NCBI GenBank assembly: GCA_000209815.1
Contig: FP929036.1
Coordinates: 675,885 to 739,884, forward strand
Reading direction: 5' to 3'
DNA length: 64,000 bases
Source: Butyrivibrio fibrisolvens 16/4
Lineage (GTDB): Bacteria > Bacillota > Clostridia > Lachnospirales > Lachnospiraceae
This document shows positions 1 through 8,471 of this stretch, one piece after another (the first letter of the stretch is position 1; every line of letters begins with the position of its first letter). The notes beneath the pieces were generated by a model. It saw nothing but the letters and a program-made list of their open reading frames with translations. It made no database searches and was not told the DNA's origin. The translations under genes were made by a program, and so were the position numbers.

Positions 1-368
1 TACCTAAGATGTCCCTTCAGCCAATCATTGAAAATGCCATAATTCATGGTGTGGAGGAGATTGCAGAGGACACAACTATTTATATCAAAGGTATTGTCAT
101 TGATTCCGACTGTATCATAGAGATTACAGATAATGGCCGTGGCATGAATGAAGAAGAACTGGAGATGCTCAGAAAAAAGATAGCAGGTGAAATAGAAACC
201 AGCGGTAGTTCAAGTAACGGTATTGGATTAAAGAATGTTGAGGATAGATTAAAAATGGCCTATGGCCCAGGCTACGGAATAGAAGTGGCTGCTATGGAAG
301 GATGCTATACGAAGGTAAGCATCAAAATTCCTATGATTGAGATAGATGTAAACGAGGGTAATTCATGA
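1..368 (+). CDS. Sensor histidine kinase, C-terminal part (YesM-like), cut by window edge
   Basis: This is the C-terminal ATPase domain of a membrane sensor kinase that would phosphorylate the adjacent response regulator. The reading frame is open from base 3, so the gene starts outside the window and the ATG at base 9 is internal. An N-box (QPIIENAIIHG) lies at the very start. A G1 box (DNGRGM) and a G2-like segment (SNGIGLKNVEDRL) follow, in the HATPase_c order. The N-box sequence is typical of the LytS/YesM (His_kinase) class. The stop overlaps the next ATG by four bases (ATGA), so the two genes are translationally coupled. Input signal and the sensor part cannot be seen. Confidence 0.9.
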   Translation, partial: PKMSLQPIIENAIIHGVEEIAEDTTIYIKGIVIDSDCIIEITDNGRGMNEEELEMLRKKIAGEIETSGSSSNGIGLKNVEDRLKMAYGPGYGIEVAAMEGCYTKVSIKIPMIEIDVNEGNS

Positions 369-1785
369 ATAAAATTCTAGTTGTTGAAGATGAAAAGCTA
401 ATAAGACAGGGAATCTCTGCAATGATCAAAAGAAGTGGGGTCCCATATGAAGAGGTAATAGAGTGCAGTAATGGCTTGCAAGCCTTGGATATACTGAAGA
501 CTACCAGGATTGACGTGATGCTGACGGATATTAGAATGCCAAAGATGAATGGCATTGAATTGGTTCAGGCGGTGCAGGAGCTGGATAATCCTCCTCTTTC
601 AGTGGCAGTCAGCGGCTATGATGATTTTTCCTACGCAGTAGAAATGATGAGACAGGGAGTGAGGGAGTATATCTTAAAGCCTGTTGAAAGAGATAAGCTG
701 AAGGAAGTTCTTACAAAGCTTGATGAGGAACTGAATAATCGAAGACTAGACGAGGAAAAGACAGAGCTTACTGATACAAAGCTTTTGAAGTATTTTCTTC
801 AGGATAGTGGAACAACCTCTGATGACATCAAGCTTATAGCAAAAAAATAAAGGATGAGGTTGGGCAGCAGTTTAATGTGTATGTTGCTCCTATTGGCAGT
901 CTTCCAGAAGAAAAGTGTGGAATTCTTCTAAAAAACGTTTTGGGGTCCAATGTTATGATAGTTTCATCAGAGAGAACTATTCATAATGTTAGATATGTTG
1001 GTGTCAGTGATTCCTATTCAGATGCATCGGATTTAAAAAAGGCATACACTCAGGCAAGGGATAGAAGAATGGAAGCTTTTTTGCAGAATATGAGTGTAGT
1101 AGATGAGGACTTACCTGAAATTCCGGAAATGCTATTGCAATCAGCTCAGAAATACACAGATAAAAAATCCATATCTGCCCGAGTGCAGTTGATGGGTACA
1201 GATAGAGCAAAAGACCTTAAAAAGGAGTGGGATGGCTTTTTTATTGCTGCAATAAGAGGACAGATTCCAGCTTCTGATTTTTTAGATTCGATTGAATTTT
1301 TTATTACTGAGTTCACGGGAACTTTTAGAGAAGAAGTACCTGTAGAGCTTAAAAATGTAATGGAGATTGATTGCCTTGATATTTACCGTGAGAAATTTAT
1401 GAGCTTTATTTTGGAGAGACAATCAGAGTTTATGCTAAAAAATGATTCTGATAATACCTCTTCAAAAATGCAGGAAGCCATTAAATACATAAAGGAAAAT
1501 TATTCAACAGATTTGAATATGGCAGTTGTAAGCAACCATATATCAATGAACTATTCATTGTTTTCCACTGAGTTTAAAAACTTTACAGGCACTAATTTTG
1601 TCACCTATGTAAAGGATCTTAGAATGGCAGAGGCAAAGGAACTTTTGGCCAATACAGACTTAAAGGTAAATGAGATTTCTGCCCAGGTCGGATATGACAA
1701 TGAAAAACATTTTATGAAAAGCTTCAAATCCTATGTGGGGGTGTCACCAACCGAATATAGAAAGAATGCAAGTGCTTTGCGATAA
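365..1785 (+). CDS. AraC-type response regulator (YesN-like), frame broken once
   Basis: This is a two-component transcription regulator. The N-terminal receiver domain (about residues 1-120) has the acidic pair E9-D10, the phospho-acceptor D55 in the LTDIRMPK motif and K105 in YILKPV. A middle linker of about 250 residues leads to a C-terminal AraC double helix-turn-helix (about the last 100 residues, with the VGYDNEKHFMKSFK and GVSPTEYR signatures). The frame breaks at the A7 run 841-847. One extra A would join the halves seamlessly (LIAKK then IKDEVGQ), so I read it as a single gene of about 473 residues. It overlaps the kinase by 4 bp. The target is unknown; relatives often control sugar-uptake genes. 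Confidence 0.85.
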
Positions 1786-1836
1786 GGTTTATAATGTGTT
1801 AAACTAAGGCAGACTTTTGAGGAGGGATTTTAAGAA

Positions 1837-3003
1837 ATGAAAAAAAGATTATTAGCATTAGTTTTAATATGCACAATGGCCTTTTCTCTTTCTGCCTGTG
1901 GAAAGAAAGAAGACAAAGCTGAAACTAAGACAGAGAAGACAGATAAAACCAGCAAAAAGAAGGTTGCTGATATCGAATATGATGTAGACGAATTTGTTAA
2001 GCTTGGAGAGTATAAGAATCTCGAAATCACATTGGATGGAGAGTACGAGTACTCAGATGAGGGCTTTGATAAATACGTTCAGACAACCATCGAAGATGCA
2101 GCAATCTATGTAGAGGATTCAGAGGCAAAAGAAATCAAAGAAGATTCTATTGTTAATGTGGATTATGTAGGTTCACAGGATGGAGTGGCATTTGATGGCG
2201 GTTCAGCTGAGGATCAGCTTATCGATGTTGGAAATAACAGCTCCGCAACAGGCGGCGGTTACATTGAAGGCTTCACAGCAGGTCTTGTTGGTCACACTGT
2301 TGGCGAAGAGGTTGCCTATGAGGTTACTTTCCCAGCAGATTATGGCAATGCTGATTTAGCTGGCCAGACAGTTGTTTTTACATTCCAGGTAAATTATATT
2401 GCAAAGAGCATTAATTCAAAGAAGGACCTTACAGATGAAATCGTTTCAGATAAGTTTGGTTATGACACAGTCGATGCTTATATGGATTTCTTAAAGACTC
2501 AGTATGAATCAAGTCTTGAGAGCAATCTTAAAAATGACAAGCAGACAGCAGTTTTAAATGCTGTAATCAATGGTAGCAAGGTATCTTCTATTCCAGAGGA
2601 TCTTAGCCAGGCCAGATTAGATATGTACCTTAATGTATATAACAAGCAGTACGAATCATACGGAACTACTGCAAAGGAATACTTCGAGTCTATGGGACAG
2701 GATTATGATGCTTATGTAGAAAGCATGAAGACAAGCATTCAGGAATCTACAGAGACAGAACTTATTCTTGAGGCTATTGCTAAGGCCGAGGGAATCGAAA
2801 TCGACGAGGATGGCTACAAAACATTCATCCAGGGTATTCTTTCATCATCAGGAGCTACAGATGAGACAAGCTTCTATGAGGTATATGATGTAGATGGATA
2901 CTCAGGCGAGAGATACTTCCGTCAGGCATATCTTACACAGAAGGCTTTGGATTTCTGTATTGACAATGCTAGTTATACAGGCGCACCTGCTGTTGCAGAA
3001 TAG
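1837..3003 (+). CDS. Lipoprotein with FKBP/trigger-factor-type peptidyl-prolyl isomerase domain
   Basis: This is a predicted cell-surface foldase. A lipoprotein signal peptide ends in the lipobox LSAC, with C21 as the lipidation site. A short charged Lys/Glu/Thr linker follows. An FKBP-like PPIase domain spans about residues 100-185 (VNVDYVG, FDGGSAEDQ, GFTAGLVGH, VTFPADYG), and an alpha-helical trigger-factor C-like region runs to residue 388. The start has a good ribosome site (GGAGGG). Cytoplasmic trigger factor has no signal peptide, so this is an exported relative. It sits directly upstream of scfA, scfB and secDF, which suggests but does not prove a role in folding exported products. 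Confidence 0.88.
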   Translation: MKKRLLALVLICTMAFSLSACGKKEDKAETKTEKTDKTSKKKVADIEYDVDEFVKLGEYKNLEITLDGEYEYSDEGFDKYVQTTIEDAAIYVEDSEAKEIKEDSIVNVDYVGSQDGVAFDGGSAEDQLIDVGNNSSATGGGYIEGFTAGLVGHTVGEEVAYEVTFPADYGNADLAGQTVVFTFQVNYIAKSINSKKDLTDEIVSDKFGYDTVDAYMDFLKTQYESSLESNLKNDKQTAVLNAVINGSKVSSIPEDLSQARLDMYLNVYNKQYESYGTTAKEYFESMGQDYDAYVESMKTSIQESTETELILEAIAKAEGIEIDEDGYKTFIQGILSSSGATDETSFYEVYDVDGYSGERYFRQAYLTQKALDFCIDNASYTGAPAVAE

Positions 3004-3011
3004 GAAAATAC

Positions 3012-3040
3012 TTTATATTTTACCTGACCTGTAGTATAAT
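3012..3040 (+). promoter_or_regulatory. Probable promoter of scfA
   Basis: A perfect -10 hexamer TATAAT lies at 3035-3040, 17 bases after a weak -35 (TTTATA, 3012-3017). It falls in the gap between the lipoprotein stop and scfA. Only the -10 is strong. Confidence 0.5.
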
Positions 3041-3097
3041 TTATTAATCTTAGGGTTACTATGAGTAGTAGCTGTTTATAGAAAAGGAGATTTAATT

Positions 3098-3241
3098 ATG
3101 GAACACATCAAAACATTAAATACTGCAAGATTACAGAACACTGTTAAAGAAGGCGGATGTGGCGAGTGCCAGACATCATGTCAGTCAGCTTGCAAGACTT
3201 CTTGTACAGTTGGTAACCAGAGCTGTGAGCACTCTAAGTAA
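3098..3241 (+). CDS. scfA: SCIFF ranthipeptide precursor (six-cysteine peptide)
   Basis: This is a 47-residue ribosomally made peptide precursor. The leader MEHIKTLNTARLQNTVKEGG is followed by a core with exactly six cysteines (C21, C24, C28, C32, C36, C43) spaced with Gln/Thr/Ser, the 'six cysteines in forty-five' pattern. In this family the radical-SAM maturase encoded next door makes Cys thioether crosslinks in the core. AAAGGAG lies about 10 bases before the ATG. A strong stem at 3270-3316 separates it from scfB. Its biological role is not settled; it is among the most conserved peptides in Clostridia. Confidence 0.95.
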   Translation: MEHIKTLNTARLQNTVKEGGCGECQTSCQSACKTSCTVGNQSCEHSK

Positions 3242-3269
3242 TTGCTCATTTTTTAAGAAGTAATATTTT

Positions 3270-3316
3270 GCACAGACCGGTCCTCACCTGTTTTGGTGGG
3301 GAACGGTCTATTGTGC
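3270..3316 (+). terminator. Hairpin between scfA and scfB
   Basis: The nested stem pairs GCACA with TGTGC, GACCG with CGGTC and CACC with GGTG around a TGTTTT loop. It is followed by only three T residues, so it is probably a leaky terminator or an mRNA-stabilising end. It would give more scfA than scfB message. Confidence 0.6.
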
Positions 3317-3339
3317 GTTTATGAAAGGACATTTTTTTA

Positions 3340-4725
3340 GTGATTCACCAGTTTAAAAACAACGGTTACAATATCGTAATCGACATTAATAGTGGTGCCA
3401 TCCATGTTGTAGACGAAATTACATACGATTTCTTAGCTTTCTGGCAGGAGCAGGGAAAGGATCAGGCACTCATTCAGATGAAGAACAGCCATCCAGAGGT
3501 TTCTGAGACAGAGCTTTCAGAAATCCAGTCAGAAATTGAACAGCTCATTTCAGAGGGAGCACTTTTTACAGAGGACAATTACGAGCCAAGGATTGCTGAT
3601 TTTACAGCACGTCCTACAGTTGTTAAGGCTCTTTGTTTACATATAACCCACGATTGCAATCTTGCTTGCAAGTATTGCTTCGCAGAAGAGGGTGAATACC
3701 ACACAGGAAAGCGCGAGCTTATGACTTACGAGGTAGGTAAGCAGGCACTTGATTTCCTTGTTGCTAATTCAGGCAGCAGAAGAAATCTTGAGGTTGATTT
3801 CTTTGGTGGGGAACCTCTTATGAACTGGCAGGTAGTTAAGGATTTAGTTGCCTACGGTCGCTCTATTGAAAAAGAGCATAATAAAAACTTTAGATTTACA
3901 CTCACCACAAACGGTGTGTTGTTAAATGATGAGATTCAGGAATTTGCTAATAAGGAAATGGCTAATGTGGTTCTTAGCTGCGATGGTCGTCCAGAAATTC
4001 ACAATCTCATGCGCCCATTCAAAAAGGGTGCCCCAAGCTATGAACTTGTTATGCCTAAGTTCAAAAAGCTTGCTGATTCTCGTAATCAGGACAGATATTA
4101 TATTCGTGGTACTTTCACCCGCAACAATCTTGATTTCTCAAAGGATGTTATCCATCTTGCAAATGAAGGCTTCAAGCAGATTTCAGTTGAGCCAGTAGTT
4201 GCACAGGAGACAGATGATTATGCACTTCGTGAAGAGGATTTACCAAAGCTTTTCGAAGAGTACGATTCACTTTGTGCTGAGATGATGCGTCGTCAGGGAA
4301 CAGATAAGGACTTCAATTTCTTCCACTTTATGATTGATTTGGAAGGTGGCCCTTGTGTTTACAAACGTCTTTCAGGATGCGGTTCAGGAACAGAATATAT
4401 GGCAGTTACACCTACTGGTGAGCTTTATCCTTGTCACCAGTTTGTTGGAAACACAGATTTCTGTCTCGGAGACGTTTGGAACGGAGTTCAGAAAAAGGAT
4501 GTTGTAAATCAGTTTAAGCACTGCAATGTATACGCAAAAGAAGAGTGTAGAAACTGTTTCGCAAGATTCTATTGCAGCGGGGGATGTGCAGCAAATGCAT
4601 ATAATTTCACAGGAAGCATTCTTGGAAATTATCACGTAGGCTGCGAGCTTCAGAAGAAGCGTGTGGAGTGTGCTATTGCTTTAAAGGTACACAACGCAGA
4701 GGTAAACGAAACAAAAGAGGCTTAA
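3340..4725 (+). CDS. scfB: SCIFF radical SAM maturase
   Basis: This is a radical SAM/SPASM enzyme that crosslinks the ScfA cysteines. The N-terminal region (MIHQFKNNGYNIVIDINSG) is the peptide-recognition part. The 4Fe-4S/SAM site is C106, C110, C113 (CNLACKYC). The C-terminal SPASM region carries the cysteines in GPCVYKRLSGCG, LYPCHQF and CRNCFARFYCSGGCA, which bind auxiliary clusters. The 461-residue length is usual for the family. The start is GTG at 3340 with GAAAGGA upstream; no in-frame ATG fits the conserved N-terminus better. It is followed at 51 bp by secDF, a common gene order for this locus. Confidence 0.95.
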   Translation: MIHQFKNNGYNIVIDINSGAIHVVDEITYDFLAFWQEQGKDQALIQMKNSHPEVSETELSEIQSEIEQLISEGALFTEDNYEPRIADFTARPTVVKALCLHITHDCNLACKYCFAEEGEYHTGKRELMTYEVGKQALDFLVANSGSRRNLEVDFFGGEPLMNWQVVKDLVAYGRSIEKEHNKNFRFTLTTNGVLLNDEIQEFANKEMANVVLSCDGRPEIHNLMRPFKKGAPSYELVMPKFKKLADSRNQDRYYIRGTFTRNNLDFSKDVIHLANEGFKQISVEPVVAQETDDYALREEDLPKLFEEYDSLCAEMMRRQGTDKDFNFFHFMIDLEGGPCVYKRLSGCGSGTEYMAVTPTGELYPCHQFVGNTDFCLGDVWNGVQKKDVVNQFKHCNVYAKEECRNCFARFYCSGGCAANAYNFTGSILGNYHVGCELQKKRVECAIALKVHNAEVNETKEA

Positions 4726-4776
4726 TGCTTCTTTAGACTGCTAAGCAGTTATATTTTACAGATAGGAGAATAAATA

Positions 4777-7061
4777 ATGAAACGTTTAAAAAAGGACAGG
4801 GGATTGCCTGGCTGGTTGCGTTTGTAGCTATTCTTGGTTTACTTGGATATTACGCATTCACAGTTATTACAGGCACAATTAAAGAGAATGATGACAGCCT
4901 AAAGCTTGGTCTTGACCTTGATGGCGGTGTCAGCATTACATACGAGGCAGTTGGAGACAAGCCTACAGATGAGCAGATGGCAGATACAATTCTCAAGCTC
5001 CAGCAGCGTATCGAAAATGACCTTGGCGAGGAAAGCGCAACTACAGAAGCAAATGTTTATCGCGTAGGCGATGACAGAATCACAGTTGAGATTCCTGGCG
5101 TTTCAGATGCTAACGCATTATTGGAGGAGTTAGGTACTCCAGGTACACTTTATTTCATTGCACAGAAGGACAATGAAGGAAATGAGAACTACAGCTATGG
5201 CACAACAGAAGATGGCAAGCCAGGATATGTTCTCAATTATGACATCCAGACACTTATGGACAATGGTTCAGTTATCTGTACTGGTAAGGAAGTAACAGCA
5301 GCTCAGGGCAGAGCTCAGCAGGATCAGACTACTAGCGCTACAAAGTACGTTGTTACATTACAGTTCAATGATGAAGGAACAAAGGCATTTGGCGATGCTA
5401 CAACAGTAGCAGCAGTTGCTGGTGAGACAATCGGTATCTACTATGATGGTCAGTTTGTTTCAGTTCCAAAGGTAAACGAAGCTATCACATCTGGAAATTG
5501 TGAGATTTCTGGTATGTCTTCAATGGAAGAAGCTGAAAAGCTTGCTTCATATATTCGTATCGGTGGTCTTGATATCGAGCTTAAGGAATTAGAGTCACAG
5601 GTTGTAGGTGCTCAGCTTGGTGCTGATGCTCTTAGAACATCACTTATTGCAGCAGGTGTAGGTCTTGCACTTGTAATGGTATTCCTTATCATTATGTATC
5701 TTGTTCCTGGTGTAACAGCTTCACTTGCTCTTGCACTTTATACAGCAATGCTTGTTAGCATTCTTAAGGCTTTCGATATTACACTTACACTTCCAGGTAT
5801 CGCAGGTATGATTCTTTCAATCGGTATGGCAGTAGATGCTAACGTAATCGTATTTGCACGTGTCCGTGAAGAGATTAAGAGTGGACGTCCAGTTGTTTCA
5901 GCTATTGAGACTGGTTTCTCAAAGGCTCTTTCAGCTATCCTTGATGGAAACATCACAACACTTATTGCAGCAGCAGTACTTGGTATCCTTGGATCTGGTA
6001 CAGTAAAGGGATTCGCAATTACTCTTGCACTTGGTGTTGTTTTATCAATGTTTACAGCACTTGTTATTACAAGAATTCTTATTAATTCTTTCTATGCACT
6101 TGGTATTCGTTCACCAAAGGCATACGGAGAGGCAAAGGAGCCATCTAAGTTCGACTTTGTTGGCAAGAAGGCAGTATTTATTGGTATTTCAGTTGCTATT
6201 ATCGCAGCAGGCTTTATTACAATGGGTGTATTCAAGGCAAAGAGTGGTTCAGGTCTTAATTACTCACTTGAGTTCCTTGGTGGTACATCAACAACAGTTG
6301 ATTTCAACGAGACATATTCACTTGCAGACTTAGATGCAAAGGTTGTTCCAGAAATCGCTAAGACACTTGGTATCAGCGAAGGAAGCATCCAGACAACAAC
6401 AGTAGATGGAAGCAATCAGGCTATCTTCAAGACACGTACACTTTCACTTGAAGAGAGAACATCACTTAATGAGATGTTTGAGAATAATTACAACGTTAAG
6501 GATGAGTCAATTACATCTCAGAGTATTGGTTCTACTATCTCAGGCGAGATGCGTAGCCAGTCTACAATTGCTGTAATCGTTGCAGTACTTTGCATGCTTG
6601 TATATATTTGGTTCAGATTCAAGGACATCAGATTTGCTTCTTCAGCAATCATTGCACTTGTACACGATGTTCTTATCGTACTTGCACTTTACTCATTCGC
6701 AAGAATTTCTGTAGGTGCTGCATTTATCGCATGTATGCTTACAGTTATCGGTTACTCAGTCAACGATACAATCGTTGTATTCGACCGTATCCGTGAAAAC
6801 CACAAGGCTATTAGAATTGAAAATGCTGAGACACTTAAGACACTTTGTAACGAGTCACTTGCTCAGACACTTTCACGTTCTATTTCAACATCAATCACAA
6901 CAGCTATTATGGTACTTATGCTTCTCATCCTTGGTGTTTCATCAATCAGAGAGTTTGCATTACCACTTCTTGCTGGTGTAATTGCTGGTACATATTCATC
7001 AATCTTTATTGCAACACAGCTTTGGTATATCTTAAAGCTTAAGTTCGCTTCAAAGAACTAA
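4777..7061 (+). CDS. secDF: Fused protein-export subunit SecD-SecF, frame broken near start
   Basis: This is a membrane RND-type motor that assists Sec-dependent export. The SecD half has the signature LKLGLDLDGG near the N-terminus, a large extracytoplasmic domain and a six-helix membrane block (including IGMAVDANVIVFARVREE). The SecF half begins at KFDFVGKKAVF and ends with VNDTIVVFDRIRENHK and further helices. The gene starts at ATG 4777 behind AGGAG. The A6 run 4788-4793 is one base short, which ends the first frame after 16 codons; with one more A the product is about 761 residues. It sits directly after scfB, so export of mature SCIFF is a reasonable but unproven idea. Confidence 0.9.
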
Positions 7062-7082
7062 GATTAGAACTAGGAGAAAAAC

Positions 7083-8372
7083 ATGATAGACATTAAGTTT
7101 TTACGTGAGAATCCAGACGCAGTTAAGGAAAATATCAAAAAGAAATTTCAGGAGCACAAGCTTGGCCTTGTAGATGAGGTCATTGAGCTTGATGACAAGA
7201 GACGTGCTACTCAGCAGCAGGCTGACGATATGCGTGCTGAGATGAATAAGGCATCTAAGCAGATTGGTGCACTTATGGCTCAGGGCAAGAAGGAAGAGGC
7301 TGAGGCTGCAAAGGCTGAGGTTGCTGAGCTCAAGCAGAAAATCAAGGATTTAGAGCCAGTTGAGAAGGAGCTTGCTGATAAGGTAGAGGAAATCATGATG
7401 AAGATTCCTAACATTATCGATCCTTCAGTTCCAATTGGTCCAGACGATTCTTGCAACGTTGAAATCGAAAAGTTTGGTGAGCCAGTGGTTCCTGATTTTG
7501 AGATTCCTTATCATACAGATATCATGGAAAGATTCAATGGTATCGATTTAGATGCAGCTGGCAAGGTTGCAGGTAATGGTTTCTATTACCTTATGGGAGA
7601 TATTGCTCGTCTTCATTCAGCAGTTATCTCTTATGCACGTGATTTCATGATTGATAGAGGATTTACATATTGTATTCCACCTTTCATGATTCGTTCAAAC
7701 GTAGTTACTGGTGTTATGTCATTCGAAGAAATGGATGCAATGATGTACAAGATTGAGGGCGAGGATCTTTACCTCATCGGTACTTCAGAGCATTCTATGA
7801 TTGGTAAGTTCATTGATACACTCAATGACGAAGCTAATCTTCCATACACACTTACAAGCTACAGCCCTTGCTTCAGAAAGGAAAAGGGTGCACACGGTAT
7901 TGAAGAGCGTGGTGTATATCGTATCCACCAGTTCGAAAAGCAGGAGATGATCGTTGTATGTAAGCCAGAGGATTCAAAGATGTACTATGACAAGCTTTGG
8001 CAGAATACAGTAGATTTATTCCGTAGCTTAGACATTCCAGTACGTACACTTGAGTGTTGTTCAGGAGATTTAGCAGACCTTAAGGTTAAGTCTTGTGACG
8101 TAGAGGCTTGGTCACCACGTCAGAAGAAGTACTTTGAGGTAGGTAGCTGCTCAAATCTTGGTGATGCTCAGGCACGTCGTCTTAAGATTCGTGTTAAGGG
8201 CGAGGATGGAAGCAAGTACTTTGCTCATACACTTAACAACACAGTTGTTGCTCCACCACGTATGCTCATCGCATTCCTAGAGAACAACTTACGTGCAGAT
8301 GGTAGCGTAGCTATTCCAAAGGCTCTTCAGCCATATATGGGTGGAAAGACTGAGTTGACACCTTTGAAATAA
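7083..8372 (+). CDS. serS: Seryl-tRNA synthetase
   Basis: This class II synthetase charges tRNA-Ser. The N-terminal coiled-coil arm spans about residues 25-110 (Lys/Glu/Ala rich). It is followed by motif 2 (FRKEKGAHGIEERGVYRIHQF) and motif 3 (NNTVVAPPRMLIAFLEN). The 429 residues match the family. Motif 3 and the preceding GSCSNLGDAQARR differ from the commoner SerRS forms (SNFEDFQARR, NGSGLAVGRT), pointing to the divergent SerRS type found in some Clostridia. It lies 21 bp after secDF with its own AGGAG site and is followed by a strong hairpin. Confidence 0.95.
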   Translation: MIDIKFLRENPDAVKENIKKKFQEHKLGLVDEVIELDDKRRATQQQADDMRAEMNKASKQIGALMAQGKKEEAEAAKAEVAELKQKIKDLEPVEKELADKVEEIMMKIPNIIDPSVPIGPDDSCNVEIEKFGEPVVPDFEIPYHTDIMERFNGIDLDAAGKVAGNGFYYLMGDIARLHSAVISYARDFMIDRGFTYCIPPFMIRSNVVTGVMSFEEMDAMMYKIEGEDLYLIGTSEHSMIGKFIDTLNDEANLPYTLTSYSPCFRKEKGAHGIEERGVYRIHQFEKQEMIVVCKPEDSKMYYDKLWQNTVDLFRSLDIPVRTLECCSGDLADLKVKSCDVEAWSPRQKKYFEVGSCSNLGDAQARRLKIRVKGEDGSKYFAHTLNNTVVAPPRMLIAFLENNLRADGSVAIPKALQPYMGGKTELTPLK

Positions 8373-8381
8373 CGTTTTATA

Positions 8382-8414
8382 ATCAAGCAGTTCTCATTAT
8401 GAGAACTGCTTGAT
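8382..8414 (+). terminator. Hairpin after serS
   Basis: A 14-bp perfect stem (ATCAAGCAGTTCTC with its complement) closes around an ATTAT loop. It lacks a clear T tract, so termination may be weak or it may act as a 3' end stabiliser. Confidence 0.6.
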
Positions 8415-8471
8415 ATTTAGGGGTAGGTTTTTACAATGTAGTTTATTGTAAGAATTAAGAAAGAGAAGTTT

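Noticed and set aside
841-847. Programmed frameshift or slippage site in the response regulator (A7 run)
   Set aside because: Fifteen similar breaks in unrelated genes make a sequencing artefact far more likely than a special site here.
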